A stretch of 64,000 nt of DNA from Branchiostoma belcheri (GCF_001625305.1 NW_017803987.1:1613734-1677733); one strand, 5' to 3'; positions 1-13,200 are shown, counted from the first letter of the stretch. Notes: generated from the letters alone by a model not told the origin. A program made the numbers and translations.

Positions 1-91
<91 letters not shown>
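1..91. repeat. (TA)n microsatellite
   Basis: Uninterrupted TA dinucleotides from the first base of the window. The true left edge is outside the window. Confidence 0.98.
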
Positions 92-93
<2 letters not shown>

Positions 94-313
94 CATTTGC
101 CATTGGTCCCAAGTTCTGTAGACACAAGACTATTTTTCGCGTAAGCACTGGGTCAAAGTTCGTCGGAAGTCGGTACCGCCCCCCGTCCCGGTTGAGAAAA
201 GTTTGTTGGGCCCTGTACGTGCATGACTTCCTTCACTTTTCTTGCTGACGTCGCAAGAACCAAAGTTCTTACCGTCCCATTATAAAATCACGCGAGCTCT
301 CGCTGGATCGTAC

Positions 314-323
314 TCTCGCGAGA
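314..323. promoter_or_regulatory. TCTCGCGAGA palindrome (CGCG element)
   Basis: A perfect TCTCGCGAGA lies 11 bases upstream of an ATG in a Kozak-like setting (aaaATGGCCGCGG, ATG at 334). In other animals this motif is a strong CpG-island promoter element bound by BANP, a BEN-domain protein. The ATG opens only a short frame, so this may be the promoter and first exon of a gene that I cannot follow. Function is inferred from the motif. Confidence 0.5.
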
Positions 324-814
324 GCGGATTCAAAATGGCCGCGGTATTTGTAAATTACCTGCCTACAACACTTGGGTCAGAAAGCTGATGTAGACCGAGA
401 AATTCCCCTTTAAAATTCCGGTGAGTCAATTTTCAAAGTTGGAGAACAGATTAATTTTCATTATGTAATTTACTAACTCAGATAAAAGTTTATGCTAACA
501 TGTACTAAGTTTGCTACCTCCTTGTTGAGCTCCACAACTTTCTTGAAATGGTTGTCCCAAATATGCATGAGTTTCCATGGCAAGAATATTAATAGGTGTA
601 AATACTACAGTAGATAACATAATTCAAAACGTAAAATCGCCAGATACAGAAAGAGTACACTGCCTTACCTGGTTGATATACCCAACGATAATTAAGGTGT
701 TAACGTCGCAAAAAAACTTATATACGAGCACAAACATATACATTGTACTTTAATAGTGACACCTACGACTACAAAAGTGAGTTTTGTACGGTTTATGTCT
801 AGCTCATGTATATA

Positions 815-1143
815 ACGTTATATTTTATTGCTTTTAGCTTTTAACTGTAAATTATACTGCATTTCAGCCAATGGAAATTGCTACTGTATGTTGTGTACAT
901 GTCTTGTAACAACGATGTAAATAAAACATTCAACATGTTTTCCTTCCAATCGTTGTTTGCGTCTCAACAGAATAACATTGTTATTATATTTTTATTGCTT
1001 TTAGCTTTTAATTTTGTAAATCATACTGCATTTCAGCCAATGGAATTGCTACTGCATGTGCCATGTGTTGTAACAACGATGTAAATAAAACATTTATTCA
1101 TTCAAGATGTTTCCCTTCCAATCGTTGTCCGCGTCTCAACAGA
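815..1143. repeat. 169-bp tandem duplication
   Basis: Two adjacent copies share blocks such as ttattgcttttagctttta, gcatttcagccaatgga, gtaacaacgatgtaaataaa and cgtctcaacagaataaca. The gcatttcag block recurs at 859 and 1028, giving the period. Short ORFs across it reflect the duplication and are not supported as genes. Confidence 0.8.
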
Positions 1144-1298
1144 ATAACATATCAAGTACCTTAGACCCTTGTTGGATGTTGGTTCTGTCACAGACTGCTT
1201 GGTGGTATCCGAATCGTACGACAGAGTACGATCAGAGTACGATAGAAATGAGAGAAACATCCTCTATAGTTGTATACACGATAAGTTTCGACCTCATA

Positions 1299-1333
1299 AA
1301 GCCACCTCGTTCCCTGCGCTCACTCGGTGGCTT
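1299..1333. repeat. short inverted repeat (aagccacc...ggtggctt)
   Basis: Eight-base arms aagccacc and ggtggctt enclose a 19-base loop. The block looks like the end of a small dispersed element. No function is assigned. Confidence 0.4.
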
Positions 1334-1421
1334 AATAGCAACTGACAAGGCTTTATCACACCATATTCACCTCAGGGCGGGTCATTAAACCGTTAAATAA
1401 AGTACAGTCTAAAATAAAGTG

Positions 1422-1444
1422 TTCTATTCTATTCTATTCTATTC
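1422..1444. repeat. (TTCTA)n microsatellite
   Basis: Four to five consecutive ttcta units. Confidence 0.85.
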
Positions 1445-3028
1445 AACACAATAAAGATCTTTCATCATCAGTCATCAGCCCATTTCCAACGGTCGCTACT
1501 CGCCTATCAGCTAGATCATAGCCACAAAAATCTCTCCATAGCTCTTCAAACAACAAGCACGCCCTCAGCGATAATGGTAAAAATAACAAGAGTGATTTGC
1601 CGCTACCCACTTCAGACCAGCCTGAAAACCGCCCAACACAAAACAGTACACGTCACGGCTTTAGTCCGTGCTTTGTGCGCTAATGTGTGGATAAGTATGC
1701 CCCCGTCAGTGTTGCGTGGCGGAACATGTTTGAACGGCCCGACACGCCATTTCCAGTCGCCCTGGAGACCACGTTATTGCCGTTATATTTGTTTGGCGAG
1801 CCGGTGGTATTTGCACACGGGTTAGCGGCTGGATTTTGGACAAGATGGCGAGGCTTAGGGTTGGAGTGTGTTGCTGGTGAAAGTTTACCTGTTCCCAGCG
1901 TTGCCAGGCTCGTCTTTGGGGACTGAAACGTGCGTGTCATCTTCTAAACAACAGCGGAGAAATATTTCTGAAGCCTTTTGTGTTCGTCATAGATGGAACA
2001 CGTTACGGGATTGTAAAGGTTACGTGAGAAGAGAAAATTAGAGCAATTTCGCCAAGTAATGCTCTAGACCTGAGCACTGGAACAGCGACAGTGATTCTAC
2101 TGGATACATCGTCAGTTGCAAATCGGTTACTGCACTCGACAGTTTGAAAATCGGTACCTCTACCTTGGTACCTCATCAGCAAAGGAACTTGGTATCTCTG
2201 AAACGTCGTTGTTTGGAACTAGGATCGTCCCTGGATGTAGTTGACAGCGCATGACGGATTTAGATCCAGTTTTCAGACGACGGAAGGTCCTGAACATTTC
2301 TGTAAACCACATACCGGATTAATTTGTGAAGGTAGCTCCGTGAACACTTCTGTAAACATTTCCGGATTAACTGATTTGCTACGTACAGTGACGGAAACTC
2401 GGAACATTTCTGTAAACCTTTATCCGGATTAATCTCTGGAAACTCCTGACCATTTCTGCAAGCCTTTCCGGATATATTAATCTGTTGTGACGGAAACCCT
2501 GAACATTTATACCAACCTTTCCGGATTGATTTGTTACTACAACGGTGGATTTACTTTGAAAAACACTGTCACTTTGTGAAAGAGGATTTCATTCCTCAGA
2601 CCTTGTTTTTCTAGAATAATTAACACCTAATAATTACAAGCGAAAGCCTTTCCAGATAATTATTAAAAGTGAAGATTAGAAGCTTTTTGTTCAGACAATT
2701 CCTCAGTAATTAGGAAAATAATCCGTTAATGTGGTGAAAACTTTGTCCTGGGGGCGTTTTGACCTATGATTTGTGTCAACACGTCGTCTATTGAATGTGA
2801 ATTTTTGTTTGTGAGAGGCCCAGGCAACAATTGATGAGAGAAACAGCCACTTGAAGAAGTATTTCATCAATGCTCCATCAATCGTGACCGTAAAGTCGTA
2901 ACAGGTGGTTTGAACACCTTTGTTGTTGTGTGAGAAACTGCGAGACGAGCAAAAATCCGTATCCGGGCAGGCTACGGTATGTTGTTGTAGGACAGGTGCG
3001 GTGAGAGTTTACCAAAGGTCAGTTCAAA
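1445..3028. other. unassigned region upstream of the 247-aa ORF
   Basis: No recognisable coding sequence. A 79-codon frame at 1687-1926 has no family resemblance that I can see. The block gacaagatggcgaggctt near 1839 resembles a YY1-type start-site motif (AAGATGGCG), so transcription toward 3029 may begin here and leave a long or spliced 5'UTR. That is inference. Confidence 0.3.
2270..2535. repeat. degenerate tandem repeat, ~55-90 bp units
   Basis: Five imperfect copies follow the pattern gacggaaa(c)...gaacatttctgtaaacc...ttccggattaat, at roughly 2278, 2340, 2390, 2435 and 2490. They lie in the presumed 5' region of the downstream ORF. Confidence 0.75.
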
Positions 3029-3772
3029 ATGGAGGGGGCGCTAGGGGCGCTATATCGGCGGTGGAAATTCGGCGCAGAAACCGAAGAGGACACGTACAAG
3101 CGGCGGTTGCGAGTCAACATGCCCGACATAGGGATGGAAGAAACGGCAGACGCCGAGGACGTGACTGAAACGCAAGGGAAGAGAAGAAGACGCAAGAAAC
3201 GAAGTGCTGAGGAAAATGGCGATGAGAAAAAGACTTTTCTGCCGCCTCTGACGAGACAAAATGACCAGGAAATGGTGCCGTATCGCGTGAGACGGGCCCA
3301 GTTGTTAGGACTGAGAATTGAGCAGGAATCGGAGGACGAGGATGAGCCGCCAACTTCTATCATTCACCCGTCTCACACCTTCACCAACAACTGTGTGTTC
3401 TGTCGGCTGATGATGAGATCGCCTGAAATAAACGCCCGTCCAAACACGCCCTCTGACGACTTTCTATCTAATTGCAGTTCGTCTGAGACGGAGCCGCCAT
3501 GTCCGAGACATGACCGACGTTGTCGCCACTTCTGTGACGTTCTGGGACAAAATTACTGCCAGAATTGTAGCCGAGTCAACATCAAAACTTTGTCAACACG
3601 GTCTCACAGGCGGCGGCTCGATGCTTTCGGTAGGCCGGTGTCTCCAGTCAGAATAAGCATCCCGAATCTGTTGTCGAATGTTTCGCAAACTTTGAACAAG
3701 CACGAGAGAGACCCCCCTTCACCCGTGAAGTGGGATCGTCGAGGCAGACGAACATCCTCAGCATACTTTTGA
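3029..3772 (+). CDS. uncharacterised basic, Cys-rich 247-aa protein (single exon)
   Basis: I do not recognise this family. The 248-codon frame has no intron and starts in a good context (tcaaaATGGAGG). Residues ~35-110 are charged and disordered: a KRRRRKKR block at ~51-58 that could be a nuclear localisation signal, then an acidic stretch ESEDEDE. Residues ~118-190 hold spaced cysteines and histidines: a CxxC pair (CVFC), then C-x-R-H...C-x2-H-x-C...C-x2-C, suggesting one or two zinc-binding knuckles. The C-terminus is basic and Ser/Pro-rich. CpG-rich codon use contrasts with the AT-rich flanks and favours a real gene. There is no signal peptide or membrane segment. The ORF could instead be the last exon of a longer gene, since the 5' side is unresolved. 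Confidence 0.6.
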   Translation: MEGALGALYRRWKFGAETEEDTYKRRLRVNMPDIGMEETADAEDVTETQGKRRRRKKRSAEENGDEKKTFLPPLTRQNDQEMVPYRVRRAQLLGLRIEQESEDEDEPPTSIIHPSHTFTNNCVFCRLMMRSPEINARPNTPSDDFLSNCSSSETEPPCPRHDRRCRHFCDVLGQNYCQNCSRVNIKTLSTRSHRRRLDAFGRPVSPVRISIPNLLSNVSQTLNKHERDPPSPVKWDRRGRRTSSAYF

Positions 3773-5260
3773 AACTGATTTCTTGGAACATCATAAAATG
3801 TATGTTTTTAAGGAAAATATAAACACATAATTGTTGCAATGGTCTTGATAAATGTTAAACTTTTAGATAAAGCTTTTAAGAGTTTAGCCTAGAACTTTCT
3901 AATGCTCCTAGCAAGAGTAAAAGCCTTAAAATACATGTAATTGCCAATACGAGAAAGACACTCAATAAAGACATGTTTTGGGAATTTTGGATTCAACTTT
4001 TGTCTATGCATGTCTATCCATGTGTGCTCATTGGCATGTTCATGTGTCCACAGATGTACAAATGTATGTGTGTCTATCTCATTCTGTGTGTTTGTCTCTG
4101 TTTGACTGTGCCTGAATACATAACTGTTACCTGTATACATGTACATGTGCCTTAATGTCTGTTCTATAGCTTTTGTGCATCAAAATCTTGTGTGTGTGAG
4201 TCTGTATGTTTTTCTGTGTCTACTTGTGTGAATATGTGCCAATGTGTTTCTGACTTTGAGGTAAATATCAATGTACTCAATGACTAATACACTTACCATG
4301 TGTTGACGCTTTTTAATTGGTTGGAAAGCCTATAACAAGGACATGTTTCTTAATCCGACTGTCAGACTACTTCTGAAACAGCCAGATTTTCAATGTTGGA
4401 AAGTTTAACACACTTTATCTGTTTGTCTTCCTAACACTGAGCTTACCACTGGCCACACAAAAAAGCCATGTTTGAGCTAATTTTATCGAAATCCATACAT
4501 TTTATGATGAAAGAAAAAAAAACACTGTCCATGCATAGCTCAAGTTTCAGCAAATACAAATGTATGGTGTTAGTCTAAACCTTTCAGAACAAAAGGATAG
4601 CGACAGAATATATGAAACTTGCTCAAATCAGACATCTTTCTTACACTCAACTTGATCATGCCCTGATGATGTGGCCCATAAAATTATGTTCACATAGCCT
4701 AACAGAAAATAGGACAGTTTTTGTGGCATTCAGTGACACGTATTATAGATTTACTGCCCATAATAAACAAAACATATCATGGAAGACTGTTGATATTTAC
4801 AAAGTACTCCCTAGGTAATTGCATAATATTATGAAGAAATTGTTGCTAAGGCCACTGCCATATTCTCGAGATCATCCTTGCTTGAAAGAGAGATTTCTTA
4901 AATATCTGAAATATATGACTTAAAACATAACATCTTGTACTAAGTAACTCTATGCCTGAGAAAAGGAATCTTAATCATAATGAAACAGTATCTTCCAAAA
5001 TTTAAATTTTTTAAATCTGTCTTTCAGTTATCATTTACCTGTTGAGTTTGCTTGAATTTTCCCTTATTTCTTTAGCAGAAAATCTAATGTGCCAAGTTTG
5101 CTGAAACTTCACTTAAAGGTAGTTTACAGTGAGAAACTTTTACTCCCTTTTCAGTTCACAGAAACTTTGTTTGCTTTGTTTTCTCAAAGGGTCACGAAGT
5201 CTTGCATCAAAAACTTTCCATTGCTTTTGTAACAGTGGGGGGTTCATAGGTGCTACCAGG
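3773..5260. other. AT-rich intergenic stretch, no gene seen
   Basis: This is the downstream flank of the 247-aa ORF. It holds TG/GT-rich low-complexity sequence at ~4010-4260 and an AATAAA at 3964-3969 that could serve as the ORF's polyadenylation signal. No coding exon is visible on either strand. Confidence 0.5.
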
Positions 5261-5261
5261 C

Positions 5262-5352
5262 TGATGGGTCTAGACCTTTTCGGCCGAGCGTTAGAGAGTC
5301 GGACTGGTGCCCGGGCGGGGTTCGAACCCCGGCCCGGGACCAGTGGGTTTTT
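5262..5352 (+). mobile_element. tRNA-derived SINE head (Leu/Ser-like)
   Basis: An A-box-like block cggccgagcgttagaga is followed by gtcggactg and a perfect B box ggttcgaacccc. This matches the internal pol III promoter of a class II-type tRNA. It does not fold as a complete tRNA: the 3' acceptor half is replaced by GC palindrome and unrelated tail. I therefore call it a SINE, not a tRNA gene. It lies just downstream of the KDM1B stop. Confidence 0.55.
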
Positions 5353-5621
5353 ATCTGTTTCTACTCGCTCCTCCTGTTTCTTACACTTCCTATGAAAGAA
5401 AATTTTCATTGCTCCTAGAAACTTTCAGGTGTGTTTCATTCACAGAGCTTTCTAACCACGCAACTTATCATAAAGGCGCTTTAAGTGGTCTTGGACCAAG
5501 TATATATATACAATTCCAACCCATTATGTTTATATATATAAGCGCACATTGTGGGGGGCGTTAACTTTTGCATTTTCCTGCACAATAAAATAAATGGCTA
5601 ACAAGTTCACTAAAGCAGTCT

Positions 5622-8600
5622 TCATGACAACGGCGGTTCCACGATCTTGCTCGCTTCTCGAACTCCGCTGAGATACGCGCCCGTTACCGTTTGCGGGAAA
5701 TGGCGGTTGGTGGCCTAGTGAAGAAACATCAGACATATATATTGCATATTAATAATAATAATAACATTTATTGTACATTCATGCCCTGTAGTGAAAAAAT
5801 GTAAATTTTGGATAAAAAATATTGTTTTTTTTAACTTTGTGAGATCTCTAGTGCAGCATCCCCCAAAAGTACATTTTACTGGGGAACGTTGCATCGGAAA
5901 TCTCTTTAGTTTTTTTTCAATAATATTTGAGAACGTTTTTCAACGATATGTTAGAACTTACCTCGCCTGCGAAAAACACTTTCTGGTCGATATCCTCCGC
6001 GATAGTGTCGTACGCCTCGCCGGTTGAACCGACTTTCACGAAACTGTACGCCATCTGGGCGTGGGGGTGGGTCTTCCAATGACTGACAAAGTAACCAACG
6101 GGGTCTGGAACCTTCTGTTGGAAGAAAGAAAAATATCTCTGATTATCATGAAAGTTCATCTGTGTTGGTAGTCATGTATCAGTAAAGTCTCGTGTGAATA
6201 AGGTGACGTGTTTGTAAACCGTAACTCTCGCAAGATCACGTTGTGAAGTGATTGGTCATTAATTATCCCGATGAAGGTGACAGTGGTTGTTGAAAATTTG
6301 ATCTCTCTGTAAACTGTGTGTTGACTTTTTACTAAAAATATCTCTTCTTAACCACTACAGCTGTGTACCTACATGTATTGTTGTATTTATTCAGGTACAT
6401 GTACAGACTTGGACATCATTTTTAGCACTGAAGATTGGTAAATTGCATCTCAAAGATGACAAATTTGATAATTAAGCACTTGAAAAATCAGGAAATACAT
6501 GTACTCTTAGAAAGTTCACCTGTGTTGGTAGTTGTTTTAAGTTCAAACTTTTGTTCCAACTCAAAGAATGGTTCACACCCAGAGCTTTTGACCAGTCACT
6601 CTGGTCTTCCTCTGTCAGTAGACTGACCCAGTGAGACTTGTCACTTGGCTTTTCTGAAGTGTGACGTCAACACTGGGTCAAAGGTATCTGGTATGCTTTG
6701 TGTTGGATCGAAAGTTTTAACTTAAAACAGGAAAAACTCCTTGTGCACCCCGCTATGAATTTTACAGCATTGAGCCTTCCTACTTTGGGCTCCTTAACTA
6801 TAGAATTCCCCATAGGGGAAACTGTGTCCTGCCACCACTAATAGATAGATGTGAGTGTTGCAGCGGCACCCCCTACCTGTCCTGGGAACATGCCCCTGAG
6901 GGCCTTCATACACAGATCAATGACCTCTGTGTCCTTGAGGCTGGAGATCTGGTGTGCTGAGTCTCCACTAACCACCGTCATTAACACAGCTTCTTTGGAC
7001 TGTAGGGGGAGGGGGAAGAAAAAAGGGGTTACAATGTAATTCTTGCATTGTCTTGTTCACCTTCGCAGAAGGGAAACATACAACTGTTTTTGCTCAGTTT
7101 CTTCTTCTTCCTCTTCTTCTCCAAACAAAGTCAATAACAGAACCACATGTCTGTCACCATGGTAACTGGTGCTGTAGCAGACACCCTGTGGTGTTACATT
7201 ATGTAGCAAGGCAGAGCCCTTATAAGTGCCTTTCTAATTAACTGATGAATGTGTTTAAAGAAGTATAAACAGAGGAATACATGTAGTTTGTTAGGCAAAT
7301 CAGATAAGAATGTGAAGTTTACCGAGGGAGTCATGTCGTAGAACACTCCAAACTGTCCCCGCTTGTCTTCTGTTGGTGGGATGTGTCCAAAGAAGTCTGC
7401 ACCCTGAACACGGGCGTCCCAAAATCTACTCGGGAACTTCAGACCAACCTAGTCAAGAAAAGCAAGGACTAGCTTCAGTATTAGCAAAAAAGAATTCATA
7501 TCTTGGAAGTTCATCTGCTCATGGAGTCACGTGTATTATCTGCATGACGTCACACTAGCAGTGGATTGCTCATTCCTTGACAAAGACTGGAGTTGAACTT
7601 GTACAGTCGAAAATTTGGGTGAGTCCAATTTCCTGTGTTGGGAATTGCAGTTCAAACTTGTTACATAAAAAAGAATTCAGAGATTCCAAACTTAACTCAG
7701 TCACCCAAAAGAATACTTCCATAAAACTAAAATAGATCAAATATCTGCATTTCTTTGTAGCTGTTATCAATGTTTTTCCTTCTATACTTTGATCAGTAAG
7801 TCTTAATGCTACTAAAAATAAAAAAAAAAAAACTTTGGCTTAAAAGTCTGTGGTTCTAGCTTACCTTCTCAATTAGTCCGGCTCCCAGGCTCTGGATAGC
7901 CTTAAGCTTTTTCTCAGGCAGTGGAGGCTTGAAGTCTACCACGTTCTTCTGTAAGACGGCTAGTGGCAAAGTTACCAGGACCTTACTGCCCTTAAACTCT
8001 CCTGACTTGGTTTTGACAACAACTTCCTCACCTGTGTAGTCTATATGTGTTACCTGTGAGGAAAGCAAGAACACTTTATTATTTTTGATTATCATTCACA
8101 TAATACTGAGTCAGACAACAAGCTGCTAGGGGAACCAAACCCACACCACTTATTACTGACAGGAAGAGCTATCCACCACTCAAAAATCAAGACCATAGCA
8201 TGCCCAGGACAAAAGATACAAAAACTGAAAGTTCTGCTGCAGTACCAAGGGCAGCCACCAGGAGGCCCAAAATCGACCTTGACCTTTGGCTACCCAACAC
8301 CTACCCACATACCAAATATCAGTACAATCCATCCAAAGGTTCAAAAGTTATGCTGGCCGCAAATATCCGGAAAAACAAACACACACACACGCAGACAGAC
8401 ACGCCAAAAACAATACCTCCATTTTTCATGGAGGTAACAAACTTGAAAGATAGCGGCAACCACACCTCCTGGTTCAGCCTGATGTCTAGTCCTTCTGACA
8501 GTTTTTGTAGGATGATCCCGTAGCCATCTGCGAGCAGTGTGTGATCGCCCGCGAATTGGGCAAACATCTCATTCTGGTCCCAGTTTACCGACGACACCTG

Positions 8601-10243
8601 GAAAGGTCAAGGTCACGGTCACTTCACAGGGCTCGAAATTCATTTCAAATCAGAAAAATATGATCCGTGGCAACAAACTAAATTGGTGTGGCCTTACTGA
8701 AAAACTTCCTACCTGTTTTAGATCTGAGCCACAGGCATACTCCAAGTTTCCAATATGGAACTGCATCAGTCTGTTTTCAGCCTAAAGAAATGAAAACACA
8801 AAGTTTTATGTTTGATGTAAAAATGACCAGAATATCACTACAATATAAACAGAACTGCACCAAGAGTAACATATTATACTCAGTCACTTTTTGGCCATGT
8901 AGCGTTACACATGTGCATTGCATAGTTTTACACGTACACAGTTAATAAATAATATCTCATTTTTTCAAGTCAAAAGGATAGGAGTTCATAATTTACCTTG
9001 TACATGTATAAAGAAGACAAGAAAATACTAGATGTTTTATACACTTACCTCTGTGAATGTCAGGCAAGTTTCTTTCACAAAAGACTTGTGCATTTCAGCA
9101 AGCTTTGCTAAAGGAAAAAAAAACAACTTTTAAGTAAACAGGCATGAAAAAAAATACACACATCTCATAATCAGCACAATCATATATAATAAACTTAATG
9201 ACCCATAATCATATGTGCTTGAGTAAGCTAGTGACATACCTATGATTTGAATTGTTTTCTTGGAAGTCAAAATGAAAACAGAGGAATGAAAGGAAAACTT
9301 ATTTCTGACTAATATTCTTTTCATTTCCTGACCTCAGATCTTCCAAATTTAGCATTATTTATAAACTCTAATTCATTGCAGCTACGCCCCCTATCTGTGA
9401 GTGTCCATCATGACAATCTACTACAGATACTAACTTCCTAATGGCACATCCTGAGAGCTGTCCTGGTCTTTCCTCCACTCTGCAACTGCGTCCAACATGG
9501 CGTTGAAATGGAAGTCCGTCCGTTTGTCTACAGAAGATTCCGCCGCCTCCCCGCTTTCTTCAAACAGTTCACAGCGATCTGTCATCTTCCTCATTTTTAA
9601 CCCAGCCTAGGGATGGTACAGGTACAAAATAGTTGGAGATATGATACATTACATAGCCTGTGTTGAAGTGTGTTCTATAGAATAAGGTGCGAGATGAATT
9701 TCTGACCAGTTTCTGACAAATTTCTGATGACTTTCTGACCAGTTTCTGACAAATTTCTGATGAATTTCTGACAAATTTCTGATGAATTTCTGACCAGTTT
9801 CTAACAAACTTCTGATGAATTTCTAACCAGTTTCAAACAAATTTCTGATGAATTTCTGACGAATTTTTAACAAATTTCTAACCAATTGCTGATTTCTAAC
9901 CAATCTGACCGTTACCAGATGAAACTCTGACCAGGTTAATTCAATAAAATATACAAAGGATGGTACAGTACATGTACCTGTTCACACATGAGTGCTACAG
10001 GGTTGTTACATACTTGTTCTTGTACAGACTTACCTGTTCACACATGAGTGCTACAGGATTGTTGACACATCCATTGACGATCTGTGCACCTCTGCCGACA
10101 CAGGAGCCCAGACTGTGGTCATCCCACACCCGACCTCCGACTCTGTCCTGGGCCTCCAGGACTACCACCTTGGTGCCAAAGTTGTGGAGTTGTCGAGCTG
10201 CAGCAAGGCCTGATGGTCCAGCTCCTATAACCACTACTGTGCC
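5622..10243 (-). CDS. KDM1B: KDM1B exons 9-18: FAD amine-oxidase domain
   Basis: Exon 9 begins the Rossmann dinucleotide fold ([13 protein letters not shown], then [14 protein letters not shown]). Later exons give [10 protein letters not shown], the conserved lysine of GAGLIEK at residue ~646 (equivalent to LSD1 K661, which contacts FAD N5), [33 protein letters not shown], and [20 protein letters not shown], the C-terminal FAD-binding strand. No LSD1-type tower insertion is present, as expected for LSD2. The stop TGA is at 5624-5622. Confidence 0.94.
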
Positions 10244-13200
10244 CTGGAGATACGAGTGAAGAAAGATAAACAAAAACTTCTTTGTGCCACAATGAACCAA
10301 TCAATAGAAAGTCGGCAAGTACAAAACGTAACCGAAAGAGAAGGCAAAACTTTTGAAATCCTATCTACAAAGACTAATCCTAGAACATGAAAAAACAGGA
10401 AAAAAAATGCAAATATTTCATGGACATGGTGCCACTCTCAAACCACTAAATGCCATGCTCTCATTGGTTAAACTGCTAATTGTGATTGACAGCCAGGTTC
10501 AGTCTATTAATGATACCTACAGCATCAAAGTCTTGGTAGCAGAGCACCCCCTGGCAGATCCTTCACATTCTTATTTCTCATTGGTCAAACAAAAATTGAT
10601 TCATTGTTCTCATTGGTTGACCTGCTAATTGTGATTGACAGCCAGGATACCTACAGCATCAAAGTCCTTAGGTAGCAGGGCGCCGCCCGGCGGGTCCTTC
10701 AGAAGTCCAGTGTTGATGAGACCTTTCCTGGTCAGGAAGCACACGATCCTCTCTAGTTCCTGTACGCAGCGTATCCTCACCAGACCGCGTACGATCACGT
10801 GGCCAGCACACTTCTTCGGGGTCAGAAATTCCTGCGGACAAAGACAACGTTTTATCACATTTTCATGCATAAATATCTTCACCACCCTAAATTTCATAAT
10901 GGAATCTTCCACCAATGTTAGGTGCTAGTGCTAAGAGACAGAATAGGCTGGACCAAACCATTTGTTTAGGGGTTGCTAACCTTTAAGTTCATACATAAAA
11001 TCTTACTGTTACTACCCCCTCTTCTTATACTGGACTCTTCCACAAATGATAGGAAAACTGAACACACTGGACCGTGCCATTTGGTTTAGGGGTTGCTGAA
11101 ATTGACTTTCCATACAATTCTTATTTCTACTACCCCTATTTTTACAATGGAATCTTCCACAAGTGCTAGGTAGTGAAAAGACTGGACTGAACCATTTAGT
11201 TTTGGGGTTGCTAACCTTTATTAACTTTCCATACTTTCTCATTACTATCAGCCCTAAATATGAAATGGAATCTTCCACAAATGACAGGTAGACTGAAAAG
11301 ATTAGACCGAACCATTTGGTTTAAGGGTTGCCAACCTTGCAGTTGAGAGTCCACAGTGCTATAGTTAGGTTCCTGAGTGCCAGATACAGAGTCTGTTCTC
11401 TCCCAAACTCTGGGAATTCCTGGACCTCGTCGTATTCCATCACATCAGGCCGGATACACAGGGCCTTCCCATTCTCATTGGGCTGGTAGAAGGGCTGGAA
11501 ATACGGGCACAGACCTGGGACTGCACGGGACAACTACATGTCAGGATTCTGCTTCACGAGAAGATAGGCACAGACGCGGAAGTACAAAGGACACCAATGT
11601 GTTGAAATTTTGCTTCAATGTGAGGAATTAAGTCATCATGCACAAGAAAACAAAATATTAAATTATTATTATTTTATCCAAGATCAACATTGTACATTTA
11701 CAAAAATTAAATGTATGGTGTGATCTTACTATTTGGGACATGATCTTCATCATCACTGTCTTCTGCACCTAGAAAAAACAAAATCAAAGGTTGTTGTGAA
11801 TTTCTTGTTTTATTCATTATTTTGCGTTTTTCACTGATTCTGTCCATATTCCACTGTCACAGCCAACCATTTTGACTTTCAATTCAACCTCTCAGCCTTC
11901 TATGAAGCCATTTTGACCTCTAAAAAAAACTAATGTCCTCTTGTCTGTGGTTATATAATTTCCCCACTCACTTCCTGTGACTGACTACAAACACCCTGCA
12001 AACATAGAAAGGTAAAAAAAAAAGAAACTGATTCTCTTCAGCCAAAATTTTACAAACTTTGCATAAAGCAAAGGACTACAACAATATGAATTTTCAGAAT
12101 GTGAGGTACCTTTAGCTCCGTTGACCTTGGACTTACCCCCCCTCTGTGTAGGAGGGGGGGCACTGGTGGGGCTGAGTCCGACCCCGTCTGGGTAGTACTC
12201 TGTGAGGAAGGGGGCTGCAGGACTCCTCTTCAGTAGGGGGGGTAGAATCAGGGTTTCCAGCCAGCGATACTCACGGGTTAACTCTACTCTCTGTTCATAT
12301 AAGAATGACTGTTAGTAGTCAATAACAGATTTATATACAAACATATACCCAAGCATATGCTTTTTAAATTCATTCTATTGATAAAGTATCTTGTCAATTA
12401 ATCAGTAAATCTTATCAGATCAGGTTTATAAATGATTTACTTTTCAAAAACTCACCGAATCCTCTGGTGTGCTGCATAAATCTTTTTCTGTCTGTGAAAA
12501 ATAGACAACATTAATTTTATTAAATGCACAAGTGTATAAATTTAAAGACTGGCTATATATGGTTTGATTCCGGGATATCTTTTTGAGGCTGCCTAAAAAG
12601 GTCTATAAATGTAATATATTTGTACTTTGTTATGAGTCTAAAAAAGAATCTAATCACAAATTTTAAGTTTATCATTGTTTATCGCAGGAAAACATATTGT
12701 TTTTGCTCTGTTTCTTCTTCCTCTAATCCTCCAAACAAATAAGGTCAGTGACCTGAACCAGCCCGTCTGTCACCATGGTAACTGGTGTTGGATTACATCA
12801 TGTTGCAATTTTATAGCAGGAGGGATTTAGACTCCTGTCACCAATTATGTATGAATGCATAGTTCTCACTAGGCTGTTTGAGCGTAGGTGCCCCCTACGC
12901 TGTGATTTTGACCCCCTACGCTGTGATTTAGCCCCCTACACTGTGTTTCAACCAGCGTAGGGGTGGTTTTGGGGGGCAGAAGCTTCATTAATCTTTAACA
13001 AAATGAAAATATAACTTAAGAATGAAGCTATAACAGAGGGAAAACAAAATCTGTCCCCCAATAAACAATAAATAGTGTCTTAAGTGGTTAATATGAGTTA
13101 CAAAATTTTTTGGGGAGAATATCAGGCCCATGTTTTGGGCACTCGGTGCGTGACTCGCGGAACAGAAAGTTGCCCTTCTATACCTGACCCCTACGCTGTG

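Noticed and set aside
1687..1926. 79-codon frame with moderately balanced composition
   Set aside because: No family resemblance, no splice context that extends it, and overlapping frames on the other strand of equal length.
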